DNA of 64,000 bases from Cervus elaphus (GCF_910594005.1 NC_057826.1:83635163-83699162); one strand, 5' to 3'. Positions 50,824-61,815 are shown, counted from the stretch's first letter. The notes: generated by a model not told the origin, from the sequence alone. Numbers and translations: made by a program.

Positions 50824-52764
50824 GGGAGGAAGGCTGGAGACTTAGGTGCCACTGGCAACCTCTTCTGTTTGACTTTGGGCCAGCCAAGGTGAGATGTAAT
50901 GGTCTGACCTGACTTCAGTCTTTATATCTGGAGGAATGTAAACACTGAAACACAGCAACACAAAAGGAAAGCAAGTGGACACAGGTGATCCAAACCGCTC
51001 CTGGAAAATGTCACATCCAGCTAGTGACTCTCAGTGGCCCAGGTTCCCCCTCCCACCCCCCGTCTGCACCCTTTTCCTTCCTGGTAGCTCTCTCTTCTCT
51101 CCCTCCCACCCCTTCCCCAGTGCTGGGCTTTGTCCTCATTCCTGAGTGGCATGGCCCCAGTCTCCTTCTTACAGCCAAGGAATCCGAGGCCCAGGGAGGG
51201 ACTTGGAGGCACCACACAGCTGCCTGCCCCTCAGGATAAAGCTCTTTGCACCGATCAGGCGCCCAGGTCCTCCCATCGCTGGGCTGAGAGTCTGGGAACA
51301 GCTGCTCCTCGGCCTGCGCGCTCCAACCTCCACCACCTCCTTCCACCAAAAAGAGAAACAGGGCTGCACCTGAACACAAACGAAAGCTGTGTGATGAAGA
51401 CATGGAAGTCTAGCTGGGGGACTCAAGACTTGGAGAGCAGCAGCCTCAGGGAGGGCCTGGTGCACCCTGCTCTGTGCCGTGTGGGCGGCTGTGTGTTCGC
51501 TGTGCCCAGCACGCTCCGTCCTTCTCCCAGCTGCCCCTTTCAGCCTGATGCCGGGCCTGATGTCCGACAACCAAAGCACAGTCTGGACCAAGAGAGAGAG
51601 GTGAGGGCAAGACCCGCTCTCTAGAAGCCTCAGTGAGTGAGGCCCCTTGCCTGCTGTTCCCCAGTGTTCTCTGAAGCCTACTGGTGGGTGAGGCTGCATC
51701 ATGCAGACCCTTGCCCACAACTGCAGTGCCCCAGAAGAGGAGCAGGCCCGAGATCGCCCCCTGCTTGGGGCCCGAGTGCCACCTGCCTCCAAGGCCACCT
51801 CCCCCAACACCAACACCCTGGATGACACCGAGATGAAGGAGCAGACACAGGCCTCTGGTGCCCTCTGCTGTCCAGCATTCCTGTCCCACAGCCTGAGGGA
51901 CAGCCCTGAGGCTGGTGGGGAGACACTCAAGGAATGTCACCAGTCCCTGAGGTTGCCCTAGCTCACAGAAGCCCCTCCATCTGCCTTCCCAAAAGGAGCC
52001 AGGACAAACACCATGGGTAAGCCCTGGAAAGGGCAACGCATCAGTCAGAATGCACCAGGGTGCATCATGGTAACAAACACTCCCCAACGTGGAACAGCTT
52101 GTAACAATTTTCATTTCTTGGAACTGGGTTGTCTGTGGGTGATGCTCCTTATTTCCTCCTCCAGGATCCAGGACAAGGGAACAGCCATTGTCTTTAATGT
52201 TGCCAGTGAGAGAAGGCAGGAGACTGAGGGGCCTCCATAGATCTTTAAAACCTCCGCTCATAACTCATTGTCCAGATCAGGTCTCATGGCCCTGCCCTAC
52301 ACAAGAGGCCTAGACGTGCAACCCTAGCAGGTTGCAGTAACCTGCAGAGGTCCAGGGGCTGGAAATATTCAGAGACCAACATGATGACTAGTGGTCAGTT
52401 TACTCTTAGGGTCATCAAACATTTGGCTCCTTCTCCCTCCGGACAGCCCCAGGTTCCCCTCCGGCATACTAGCAGCTCAGGGACTATCAGTGCGGTATCA
52501 GGGTGGCATGTTGGGGTGTGCTCATCAGCAATGGGATGTCGTAACTCCTGTATCACTCACAGATGGGGCATCTCTTGATTTCAGGTTGTTACCTGAAAAT
52601 TAAAGTTATCTGCCTCCCTTAAATTCAACATTCAGTGAAATAGCAAGGACAAGGTAACATCAAGGATACACCCAGTTAGAAAGAGTATGAATGGGAGACG
52701 CATCTTGGCAGACGCTGCTCCGTGGTTACCCCGACATCCCATGGGCAGACATTTAAGGGTCCCT
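50824..52764. other. Unique GC-rich sequence, no gene supported
   Basis: It contains the two longest frames of the window: 271 codons (51446-52261) and 253 codons (51169-51930), both minus strand and overlapping in different frames. Plus-strand frames of 164 and 86 codons lie opposite. They cannot all be real, and none shows a domain, codon periodicity I can see, or splice sites. Low stop density from GC content is the simplest reading. Confidence 0.45.
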
Positions 52765-52862
52765 GCCCTAGAAACCACTCCAGTGTTCTTGCCTGGAGAA
52801 TCCCAGCGATGGGGTCTCGCAGAGTCGGACATGACTGATGTGACTTAGCAGCAGTAGCAGTA
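52765..52862 (+). mobile_element. Bov-A SINE 3' monomer, truncated
   Basis: 'CCACTCCAGTGTTCTTGCCT', 'GGAGAATCCCAGCGATGGGG', 'AGTCGGACATGACTGATGTG' then AGCAGCAGTAGCAGTAG, the decayed (AGC)n tail of Bov-A2. The front of the element is missing. Confidence 0.92.
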
Positions 52863-53615
52863 GCCCTAGGACTGGGGCATCTTCCTTGCTCAGGAACTGG
52901 AACTGTTCCTTGGGTATCATTCCCCGTGGTTCTTTGTGCCTCTGCTCCCTTCTCCCCTGGCTGACTGGCTCCCTGGGTTTCTTCTTAGAAACTTGGGGTG
53001 TTTATAGCCCTATAATGGCCACACCACCCTTGAGTCTACCGGACCTCTGAGTTCCAGTGTGATACAGTTGCAACGTCCCTTAGGTCTCAGTTTGAATTCC
53101 AGAGAGAGAGAGCCTGATTGGCCTAGTTATATTATTTAGAACCAGGCAGAGGAGTCATGATTACCCTCCAGCTTATGCATGGATGTGCTTGAGAATGGGC
53201 CACATGCTGCCTACATAGCCTGGGTTGCCCCAGAGGTAAGAACAGGGAAGACAATGGATGCTTATTTTCTCTGAGACAAATTGCTTGGAGTTGCCTTTGA
53301 ATGACTCTGAAGAAAACACACAATAAGGGGTGAGAAACTGGGGTTTGGCCTTCTCCCACCTCAGACTGCTAACTGTTTTCTTTATTTCTACAAGTCTCAG
53401 TTTCCTCATCTGGAAAATGGAACTACAATCTCTGTTTCCCCACTCACCCCTTTTGTTCCCTCAGGTACCCAGTGGAAACAATTGCAGTCTCTGGGATTGC
53501 CTGAACTAGAACACAGTCTGGATTTACCCGTCACCTCTCTCAGGCAGGTTTGCATTTGTAATAGAGAACTCTCAGAGACTGAATAACCAGAGAAAGGCAC
53601 TTCTCTCTCTCATCT
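52863..53615. other. Mostly unique sequence; MIR scrap
   Basis: MIR-like 'AAGTCTCAGTTTCCTCATCT' then 'GGAAAATGGAACTACAATCT' at about 53390-53440, sense. Otherwise nothing supported. Confidence 0.45.
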
Positions 53616-53728
53616 TCACTTTTTGGTCACACCCTGGGGCACATGGATCTTAGTTCCCCAACCAGCGATCAAACCTGCTCCCTGTGCATTGAAAGGCAGA
53701 GTCTGGACTGCTGGGGAAGTCCAGAATG
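53616..53728 (-). mobile_element. CHR-2-type SINE, antisense, truncated
   Basis: 'CATGGATCTTAGTTCCCCAA', 'CCAGCGATCAAACCTGCTCC' and 'CTGCTGGGGAAGTCCAG' are the complement of the CHR-2 middle and head. Confidence 0.88.
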
Positions 53729-54304
53729 CATCTCTAACAGTGAAATTAGCTGTGAGAGAGGTGAAAGGGGGAAATAGTTCAGTAGAAGGGAGGGAGGAGA
53801 GATGGGGCACTCAAGATCACCTAGATATGGAGTCTGTTCTCTCTTGCTGACTTTCCATTTCCTCCTTTGTGGGAGAAATGAGTCAAGGTTGATCTTGAAT
53901 GACAACTCTTTTTACCAGAATTCTTGGGTCATTTTCGGTGGTAAACTTGGGTTTGAACCATATGTGTGGGTGTGGTGCCCACCACACTCTCCTTCTCTCA
54001 CCCGCCCCCCCCCCCCCCCGTCTTCTAAATTCTACCCAGAAGTGATTCCGGCATAGTGTTGATGATAGCAAAGCTATTACAGCCCACATTTCTCAACCTC
54101 AGGGAACATGATTGCTGGGGGGTTTTCTTCGGGAAACTCATTCCTTCCCTGGTCTGTGATAGTCTGAAGATCTGCTGTGTATGTTTATTTCACCCTGTTT
54201 CCGAAGCAGAAGTCACATACAAGGGATGGCGGGCACCATCTGTGAGAGCCCCAGTGCAGGTTTTAGCAAATATCTTCTGTAGGGCGTATCTAAAAATAAC
54301 AATA
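53729..54304. other. Unique sequence with a poly-C run
   Basis: Fifteen consecutive C's at 54005-54019. Frames on both strands at 53802-54439 cross it and are not credible. No gene. Confidence 0.45.
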
Positions 54305-54622
54305 GGGCTTCCCTGGTGGATCATTGGTAAAGAATCCACTTGCCAAGGCAGGAGACATGGGTTCAATCACTGGTCCGGGACAATCCCACATGCCATGGCT
54401 CCACTAAGACCATACACAACTATTGCACCTGTGCTCTAGAGCCTGGGAACTGTAACTACTGAAGCCCTAGAGCCCTAGAGCCTGTGTTCTGCAACAAGGG
54501 AAGCCGCTACAATGAGAAGCCTGCACATGACTACAAAGAGTAGCCCCCACTTGACACAACTAGAGAAAAGCCCATGCAGCAAAGACCCAGCACAGCCCAA
54601 ATAAATAAATAAATAAAATTAT
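54305..54622 (+). mobile_element. CHR-1-type SINE, full length (about 318 bp)
   Basis: 'GGGCTTCCCTGGTGGATCAT' head, B box variant GGTTCAATCAC, then the long body 'GTGCTCTAGAGCCTGGGAAC', 'CAACAAGGGAAGCCGCTACA', 'GAGTAGCCCCCACTTGACAC', and (AATA)n tail at 54599-54617. A CCCTAGAG unit is duplicated at about 54463-54480. The only long-form CHR in the window. Confidence 0.92.
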
Positions 54623-54664
54623 CTTTTAAATGACAATAACTAATACAGGTACAATGTTTTTCAG

Positions 54665-54838
54665 TCTCTAAAACATGGCCACACTTATTATTTTATTTAA
54701 GACTACTGATAACTCCAAAAGGGTAATTATTTCACAGAAGCACAAACCAAGGTTCAGAGAGGTTAAGTGACTTGTCTACGATCACACAGCTAGCAATAAA
54801 AATAATAATTGAGATGAAAATTCAGGTAGTCAGACCAA
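54665..54838 (-). mobile_element. MIR, antisense
   Basis: 'AGGTTCAGAGAGGTTAAGTG', 'CTACGATCACACAGCTAGCA' and 'GAAAATTCAGGTAGTCAGAC' are a clear antisense MIR. Confidence 0.8.
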
Positions 54839-55234
54839 GTAACCCTTCCACCTAATCAGATGGTGTCTTTCCCATACCCCCAGCTTGATGGCCACAATCC
54901 TTATTCCCCAGGCAGAGCATCTTTTATGCCAGAATCAGTAAGAATAGACTTAGGGCATAACCTCCCCTCACTTCCCTCGGAAAGGGGACAGAGGGTCACA
55001 GCATCACCACAAAATGAGTCACCTGGATCTTACTGAACTGTAATAAAAAGGGGAAAAAGGGATTTTAAAGCCTGTCCACATGCTCTCCTATCACTGACCT
55101 GGCTCTCTTTGGAGCAGCTGGGCTGGTTCTACTTTGCAAGGCCAGGCTGAGTGGTACTTTGCCCACCCACAGTGACAGAAATTCCCTAGGACCATTGCCT
55201 ACAGATCTCTCCTCTCTGCACTCCGTTTGGCACT
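54839..55234. other. Unique sequence, nothing identified
   Basis: No repeat, exon or motif supported. Confidence 0.4.
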
Positions 55235-55315
55235 GTCAGAAGCTAGTTGCACCCTTCTCTACACCTCAGTTTCTCTCTCTGTAAAATGGGAATGATCTCC
55301 ACTTTCCTGTCACCA
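55235..55315 (+). mobile_element. MIR fragment
   Basis: 'CACCTCAGTTTCTCTCTCTG' followed by 'TAAAATGGGAATGATCTCC' is the MIR core end. Confidence 0.7.
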
Positions 55316-55498
55316 TTCTCCACTAGGAATGGAGAGGAAGACAAAAGCACACGAACCACAGTTTCTTAAAGGATTTGGTCTTTTTATAGAGGTGATAACT
55401 GAATAAAAGGTAAGAGCAAGAGTGAGCTCAATGCTATGTGATAAGAGGACTCCAGAGGAGAAAGTAATTCCATGGAATATTCTAGAGAACCAAATCTT
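55316..55498. other. Unique sequence, nothing identified
   Basis: Short interval before the antisense CHR. Nothing supported. Confidence 0.4.
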
Positions 55499-55622
55499 CT
55501 TCTTTTTTAATTTCTGGCCATATCTCACAGCATGCAGGATCCTAGTCCCTGACCAGGAATCAAACTCCTGCTCCCTGCATTGCAAAGCAAAGTCTTAACC
55601 ACTGGACCTCCAGGGAAGTCTC
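55499..55622 (-). mobile_element. CHR-2-type SINE, antisense
   Basis: 'AGGATCCTAGTCCCTGACCA', 'GGAATCAAACTCCTGCTCCC' (B box complement) and 'TGGACCTCCAGGGAAGTCTC' at the head. Confidence 0.9.
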
Positions 55623-56474
55623 ATGGGGAACCAAATTAGAAGCTCTTTTGATTACAACTCTTGTGGCTACAAATTCTTCTATTCCAAAAAGAGAGCCTGT
55701 CTAGGATTGTGACTGGAGATGACTTTGCTGGTGTGGATTCTGCCCGGGGCCCAGCCCCCTTCCCAGGGTGAGACCAGGGGTGACTGTGGGAGACAGTGCC
55801 AAGTGGACCTGGAGCTCAGATAGATTCCATGGTAGCTAGTCCTGAGTCCATAATTCCTTAGTTCCTTTGGTTTCTTTCTCAAAATGGTCAAGTATGGTAA
55901 AATCTCAGTTGCACAGGGGCAGTATTTCATTGTATCACAGCCATAGAAAAACGTACTGAAATGTGTATGAATAATTGCCATTATTTCTGTGGATAAATCT
56001 TGCCAGTCACCATGATCTGGTACCTTTGTCACTTTGATAAAAAGCTCTCAGAGACATGGTTTCCCTATCTGAACAATGAAAGAGTTGCATTTCATTGTCT
56101 TTGAGGCCCCTTCCAGAGTGAATACTTGCTTGGAATGATAAAACAAAACGTCAGAGCCTTTAAGACTCGGGGGGGAAAAGAATTCACCGCCACTCATCCA
56201 GGTTTAGTGGGAACAGATGATGTTGCGTGGATGAACCATCTCTGCCTGCTTCCCTCCCTATTGTCTTTGCTTTCAAAGTCCTAACACATAACCCAATGTT
56301 GCCACTGCTTACACAAAAACTGGCCATCATATTGAAACCCTAGACTGTTTCCTATTATTGTCTGCTTCTCTGCTGATGATCCCCCAGGAACTTGCTAACA
56401 TGTGAGCTTCCTGAGGGCAAGAATCACATCTCCACATGTATTAGGGCTTTCTAAATAAAATGAATTAAAGGCAA
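55623..56474. other. Unique sequence, no gene supported
   Basis: A minus-strand frame of 117 codons (55679-56032) shows no domain. A MIR-like scrap ('ATGGTTTCCCTATCTGAACA') is near 56057. A run of seven G's is at 56170. Confidence 0.4.
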
Positions 56475-56572
56475 TAGGATAGATAAATAGGCACATATGA
56501 ATATATGTGTGCATATGTGTATCTGTATATATATACTGGGGGCTGGGGAAGTGAGGGAGGGAGAAAGAGAGA
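56475..56572. repeat. Compound (TG/TA)n and (GA)n low-complexity run
   Basis: 'ATATGAATATATGTGTGCAT', 'GTGTATCTGTATATATATAC' and a terminal GAGAGAGAGAG run. It leads into the next old repeat, where such runs are typical. Confidence 0.8.
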
Positions 56573-56965
56573 GAGAAATAAATTTCTTTTAAGGAATTGG
56601 TTCATATAGTAACAGGCTGGCAGGTCCAAAATTCATAGAGTAGGCTGACAGGCCAGATGTTTAGGTAAGAGTTAATTTTGCAGTCTCCCATTTAAATTCC
56701 ACAGGATATCAGGCTGGCAACTAGGGCAGCATTTCTACAGTGCAGTCTTGAGAATTCCCTCTTCTGAGAAACTCAATTTTTGCTCTTAAGGCCTTCAACT
56801 GATTGGATAAGACCCATACACTGGATGAAGGGTAATCTGCTTCACTCATTAACTTAAATGTTAACTACATCAGTAAATAATTACAGCAACATCTAGACTG
56901 GTGTTTGACCAAATGGCTGATCATCATAGCCTGGCCAAGTTGACGTATAAAATTAATCATCCACA
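56573..56965 (+). mobile_element. Old interspersed repeat, about 390 bp, family uncertain
   Basis: 'TTAAGGAATTGGTTCATATA', 'GGCAGGTCCAAAATTCATAG', 'GGCCTTCAACTGATTGGATA', 'GTGTTTGACCAAATGGCTGA' and 'CCAAGTTGACGTATAAAATT' match a very common mammalian repeat ending in 'GTTGACACATAAAATTAACCATCACA'. I recall the consensus, probably an old L1 3' region, but not the exact name. Confidence 0.65.
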
Positions 56966-57204
56966 CCACTTCTTGTTCACCTTTGTGTGCCCACCTGGCT
57001 CTTAGGGGTGGCCAAGCTTGAGCATATAGACAGTGAGGAGTCCTCAGGGTGCCAGGATATGTCCTGACTTCTCTCTGCTCTAATATTTCTGACCTTCCCA
57101 TTTTTAATAACTCAGGTCTTCTGAGCTAAAGACTCAGCCCCATTCAGCACCACCCACTGCTCATCCCTTGACCACAATCAGTGGATATTGCAGAAGAGGT
57201 GTTA
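56966..57204. other. Unique sequence, nothing identified
   Basis: No feature supported. Confidence 0.4.
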
Positions 57205-57404
57205 AGCCTGGACTTCATCCTTGGCTCCACCACCCATTAGCCCAGGGACCCTGAGCAGGGAGTTTAATCCCTTAGAGAGTGAGTTCCATATCTGTGAAGT
57301 GGAGCATGTGACGCCCAGGATGTGGTGTGATTTTTGTGAAGCTCAACAGTACGATGCGCATGACATCCCAGTTCGGTGTCTACCATGAATGAAGCACCCC
57401 ATCA
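57205..57404 (+). mobile_element. MIR, sense, degraded
   Basis: 'TGGACTTCATCCTTGGCTCC', 'GGGACCCTGAGCAGGGAGTT' and 'GAGTGAGTTCCATATCTGTG' approximate the MIR core. Confidence 0.5.
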
Positions 57405-57989
57405 TCTTAGTAATGATTATTTTATTGCTTCTTCACACACAATTAAAACTCACTAATTCAGACCTATCAGAGAGGGCAGTCAATGGCTGGAAAGTCCACA
57501 TTAAAAAATAATTTAAAAATAATGTCATTTTATTACTTTAAAATATATTACTCAATCCAGGCTAATAAAGTGTTGCATAGTGAGCCCGTGGGGGACTCAA
57601 GTTAATGAACAAATAAGAACAATTTGAGGTTAGTCTATCAATTATTGGTGTGGAAAAGGGTGCCTTAGAAAGTACTTGAAAACAGTGTACTATCCTCTGT
57701 AGATTAAGTGTTTCTCGTGCAATCATCTTAATGCATTTTATTAATTCAACAGCTTCTCCCTACCTTGAGAGTCCTCCAGGCAATTAGGGTGCAGGACTGA
57801 CTGGGTTTCCACAAATTCTGACTCGGCGGTAACTGAGTATAAGTTATTTCACTAAGTTAGGTCAAGACCTTTATTTTATGTTCTTGCCTTTTCTTAGAAT
57901 TCTGTTTCTTAGAATTCTATAGATGACCATCTTCACCTACAACTCCCAGAGGTAGAGCTATTTTTATCAACTAGCAGAGATGCTAGACT
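57405..57989. other. AT-rich unique block, possible conserved non-coding DNA
   Basis: About 580 bp, repeat-free, dense in homeodomain-type motifs: CAATTATTGG (57638), TTATTAATTC (57738), CAATTAGG (57780), AATAATTTAAAAATAATG (57508). Enhancer-like in composition. Conservation untested. Confidence 0.35.
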
Positions 57990-58190
57990 TGCAAACCTGG
58001 ACATTGGACTCGGACAGATCTGGGTTCAAATCCCAGCTCGCCAGAGCTTACAAAAGCCATTTTGTGACCTCAGGCAAGCCACTTACCTTCTCTGAGCCAC
58101 AGTAAAGTGGAGATAACCCTCACAGGGTTGATTCAATTGAGTGATACAACCAAAGTTGCTGAAATATTGGCCCTGATACAGGTGCCAATC
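57990..58190 (+). mobile_element. MIR element, near full length
   Basis: 'CTGGGTTCAAATCCCAGCTC', 'TTGTGACCTCAGGCAAGCCA' and 'CTTACCTTCTCTGAGCCACA' then 'CACAGGGTTGATTCAATTGA'. One of the clearest MIRs: the tRNA-like 5' part is preserved. Confidence 0.85.
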
Positions 58191-58340
58191 TAGAGATGAG
58201 TCAGGGGTTATGGGCATAGTCTGAATGAGGCTCTAGGGATAAGGAATGTTGAATTATTAATCTGCATGCTTGGCCAGTCCTTGGGTTAATGACTAAAGTT
58301 ACCTGTAGACAGACTATGATCTCAGGGCAGAAGCCCAGGA
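58191..58340. other. Unique sequence, nothing identified
   Basis: Short interval, no feature supported. Confidence 0.4.
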
Positions 58341-58363
58341 ATTATTGTTATTATTATTATTAG
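58341..58363. repeat. (ATT)n microsatellite
   Basis: ATTATTGTTATTATTATTAT followed by TAG, one interruption. Confidence 0.9.
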
Positions 58364-59126
58364 CAATAAAAATGACAATTTATAGCTTATAAGAGCTAAC
58401 CAGCTTCTCCCCAAAGTTCCACTGAGATGACTTATATTTGAGGAAGTTGTACAAGGGCTGCAGTATTTGTCTGTTCCTCTAGGCATCCCAAGTCTGGATT
58501 AGTTTCGCTCCCAGAGACCCACGTGCTCCAGGTCAACTCTGTCCCTGCAGAAAGGCTGTCTCTGAGTGCAGGTAGGGGTTGAGCCCTTGATTGTACCATG
58601 CATCAGGGTCAAGAACCACCAGTGAAGGGGAGTCTCATGGAGACCTGGGAACAGGCCCTCAGTACTTCCTCTGGGGAGGGGTGGGAGCTCTACAATCGCC
58701 TTAGTTTGTCCCCACCACATCTGGCCGGGAGGTTGGGCTAGAACCCCCTGCTTCAGTTTCTCAGAGGAGGGACCTCTGAGTCCTAGAATGCAGGGGGACC
58801 TGCTCAAGGTCGCATAGCGTGTCAGCCTCCCAAGGTTCTCCTCCTGTCTCGGATTCTGCAAAGGCTCCCAGCTTTCTGGGAGACCCTTTGGGCCAAGTTC
58901 TGTCACCCTGCTCTAACAGCCCAGACCATTACCCACCGGCCTCTCTCTTGGAACTGCCTCTGCCCTTTCTCCAATTCCAATCACGCTCCTGAATGTCATC
59001 GCGCCCCATGCGGGCAGTCCTGGATCGTGTCTGATTTTGCTGACGCTTGGCTAGCACAAGGACTGGGCCTAAGGAACGTATTTAATAGCTGTCAAGTGCG
59101 TTGACAAAGTTAATGAGAATTTCCCA
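58364..59126. other. Unique sequence, no gene supported
   Basis: A 135-codon minus-strand frame (58499-58906) has no recognisable domain. A MIR-like scrap may lie at 58770-58830. Nothing else. Confidence 0.4.
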
Positions 59127-59339
59127 GAGACTTCACTGGTGGTCCAGTGGCTACGAATCCATCTTCTGATGCAAGGGACATGGATTCGATCCCTGGTCAG
59201 GGAACTAAGGTCCAACATGCCATGGGGTAACCAAGCCCTTGCACTGCAACTGCTGAGCCCAAGTTACATAACTAGAGAGCCCATGAGCCACAGCCAAAAC
59301 CTGATGCAGCCACACAAGGAAATAAACATTTTTTTAAAT
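59127..59339 (+). mobile_element. CHR-type SINE with target-site duplication
   Basis: 'GAGACTTCACTGGTGGTCCA' head, B box variant ATTCGATCCC, 'CACAGCCAAAACCTGATGCA' 3' block, T/A-rich tail. TCCCAGAG (59122-59129) recurs at 59341-59348. Confidence 0.92.
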
Positions 59340-59992
59340 GTCCCAGAGGGCCTGTGGAGAAGCAGTGGACCTGTTTGCCTCTGTTAGATGATCCCACTCT
59401 AAACACAGCTGATTAAAGGTGGACGGAGGGGCTACTTGGAGCTGGGCAACCCCAGGGCCAGGTGCCACCACCCCCCCCCCCACCCAGATCTCCCTGCCCT
59501 GTCCCCTTAGGGCCAGGCTGCAGAAGACAGGATACTGAGCAGCCCATACCACTGATTTGAGCCAGGCTACATGGGTGTTGCTCCTTATCACAAAAGAGCC
59601 CAAAGAGAGGTTCTTCTCAAGGGAGTTGGAGCCAGTTAAAGAAGAGGGTCTCCTGGTAGCTGATTTTGCCCCCGCTTGGCCCCTGACTAAGGATACCTCC
59701 CACCCCCACGCAGCCGATGTAGTCCAAACAGAGACAGCAAATCAGTGCTGCAACTAGACTGCTTGATATCCGGTCATGTTTTTAACTCGAACCTCTTCCA
59801 TACAACATAATTATTTCCCGTAAGAAACATGAAATGCAATGAGTAACAATAGTATAGGTGCACTTAGAGAGGCCCATTAGCATTTCTTCAGAATTTTGTT
59901 AACTACACATGATTTTGAAAGCAGTACCTACTTTTAATATCTCCAGACATGGTTTCAATTGCCTCCTCTGTGGCTCTTTTCATTTTTCTTAG
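59340..59992. other. Unique sequence with poly-C; possible intron end
   Basis: Twelve C's at 59469-59480. The last 25 bases (CTCTGTGGCTCTTTTCATTT then TTCTTAG) form a pyrimidine-rich splice-acceptor-like sequence ending at 59992, directly before the open frame below. Confidence 0.4.
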
Positions 59993-60193
59993 TTGAGCTC
60001 CACTGAATTCATGTCATTTATGGCTGACACAGGTGCCCCACTTGAAATTTCTTTAGAACTTCAGAAAAATGATGAACCAGTTGCCATTTTCACAGGAATG
60101 CAAGACATTGCAAGTTACCCCAAATTCCTGAGACAAAAAGGCATGATTATTCACACAGTGGTTATTATACATGCCTACCAGCTTGAACTTTAA
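59993..60193 (+). CDS. Candidate terminal coding exon, product unknown
   Basis: After TTTTCATTTTTCTTAG (acceptor consensus) an open frame of 66 codons runs to a TAA at 60191-60193. Only phase 0 is open; the other two phases meet stops within 15 bases. It begins LSSTEFMSFMADTGAPLEIS and ends HAYQLEL, with mixed hydrophobic and charged composition, unlike the proline/serine-rich frames elsewhere. There is no repeat in it. AATAAA follows at 60263. I know no family that matches, and no upstream exon is identified, so this could be the last exon of a gene starting outside the window, a pseudogene piece, or chance. Confidence 0.3.
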   Translation: MSSTEFMSFMADTGAPLEISLELQKNDEPVAIFTGMQDIASYPKFLRQKGMIIHTVVIIHAYQLEL

Positions 60194-60262
60194 TCCTTTG
60201 GTTGCTGACATAATAATAACAATTTATGTAAACAATTATCCAGTAACTGATAAGAGCATTTG

Positions 60263-60268
60263 AATAAA
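60263..60268 (+). terminator. AATAAA polyadenylation-type signal
   Basis: AATAAA 70 bases after the candidate stop codon, in AT-rich context. Meaningful only if the exon at 59993-60193 is real. Confidence 0.3.
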
Positions 60269-60794
60269 GCTAAAATGTCAACAAAAGGTACAGTTTATTG
60301 ATAAATCCACTTTCTGGATTTTGTTCTGTCTTTTTTAAATAATTAAAAAATAAGCTTCAGTTTAAAAGATGTTATCAAAACTCAGTAAAGTATTTCCATC
60401 ATGAGCTAAAATACGCACTTACTAAAGAAAAATATGACACCTCACACTCTTGTACTGTTTCAAATTTTCAACAAAAATAAACCAGTGATCATCTAGAATG
60501 GCTGAATTAAAGAACTCAGGTTACCTTTTTCTATCTTTACAATCACTGCATCATCATTGTTCATTTCCGATCTACTTCTTAAGCACAAGAATGTGCAATA
60601 CCACAGGAGGTTGGAGGTACAAACTGTACCCACAGAGAAAGCAAACAATTCTGTAGCCTGACTCTCAAAACAAATGTGTATGGGTGGGTCCACGTATGGA
60701 GAGCCAGTTCTATAACCAGTTCTCCAAATTCACTTCTGTGTACAATAAAATGTTTGTTAAGGGACAAGCAGTAAAACTGTCCTAACGTGAAGGA

Positions 60795-60813
60795 TTTATT
60801 ATTATTATTATTA
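60795..60813. repeat. (TTA)n microsatellite
   Basis: Six TTA units without interruption. Confidence 0.9.
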
Positions 60814-61654
60814 AACTCCACCATACTACGATTGTTTACAGCTTAGGCCAAGGAAAGATTCTTCATGGAGGAGAATTTCATCACTGACGTTGGTCACAAT
60901 TGCCAGTGTACAATGGCAATAAAAGCAGACCAAATTTCAGTCAAATGTATTGGTTTTTTTTTAAACTCCTCTGTACCTGCTCATCACCTGCACTAGAGGA
61001 TGGTGCCCCTCGCCCCACCCTTAGTGCACAGACCAAGATGCCCTAAATAAAGCCCCCCAAGGTGTGTTTCAGAGCTGGCTAGCAGGAATTGCTATGTATT
61101 TTTCCCTCATAAACAGTGAAAAGCGAGAAACTGATTGTGTTGCCCTTACTGCTTTGGCACCAAGAAGCTCAGAACCAAATTCATGACGTACCTTGTGGGA
61201 CCTTATGAAATTTTAACTTCTCCCCTTTAATTCCACCCCCCAAGTGCTTAGATGTCAACCTAATATATACCTTTCCAGTTCTCATATTCAATTTACTGTG
61301 GTATTTCCAAGTTTTCAAAAGGACTTCCCACACAGCCTCATTAACGTGTAGCATCCTCCTGTTTAAACTTCTCCCTTTGCATTTCAGTGTCTTTAGGTGG
61401 GGTTCACAAGCTCCAGTTTGCCACAGTCCCCATCACTCCCCTATGTACTACCCTGGAGCCTATCTCTTTCACATCTTCTCTGCTTAGCCTCTGACAGCCT
61501 GTGACTTTACAACCCACGTGTGTTATCTTGTTTATAGATTTTTGAAAGTCAGTTCCTCTCCTTTGTGGAGCGGAGACGGAACTTAGTCCAGCTCAGTCTG
61601 GTGTGAGACGTGCCGAGACCTGGAAAGAGGGGCACTGTGTCTCTGGCACCATGC

Positions 61655-61815
61655 CAGGCTCTTTTGCATCCTCTCGTTTAACCCCTCAATAACTTGTTGA
61701 GAAAAGCACTGGTACCATTCTCTAAGTGAGGCATTGAGGCTCCAAAGAGTGAAGCACCTCATCCCAAGTCACAGAAATAGGACAGAAGGCCAGGGGGGTC
61801 TGGAGCCTGCTCTGA
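61655..61815 (-). mobile_element. MIR, antisense
   Basis: 'TCCTCTCGTTTAACCCCTCA', 'GTACCATTCTCTAAGTGAGG' and 'CATTGAGGCTCCAAAGAGTG' follow the antisense MIR. Confidence 0.7.

Larger units (their letters stand above)
60194..61654. other. Unique sequence; possible 3' UTR then intergenic
   Basis: 60194-60290 could be a 3' UTR of the candidate exon. Beyond, AT-rich DNA with (TTA)6 at 60795-60813 and another AATAAA at 61046-61051. On the minus strand, 60493-60693 is open without a recognisable product. No repeat assigned. Confidence 0.35.

Noticed and set aside
51169..52261. Two long overlapping minus-strand frames (271 and 253 codons)
   Set aside because: They occupy the same DNA in different frames with plus-strand frames opposite. 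The region is GC-rich and poor in stops. No domain, signal, splice site or start context.
54005..54019. Poly-C run as an i-motif or recombination signal
   Set aside because: A single homopolymer run with no further structure. Another lies at 59469-59480. Not distinctive enough to report.
60493..60693. Minus-strand frame opposite the candidate 3' UTR
   Set aside because: No recognisable product, no acceptor, and a weak donor-like GTAACC only. Kept out of the gene list.
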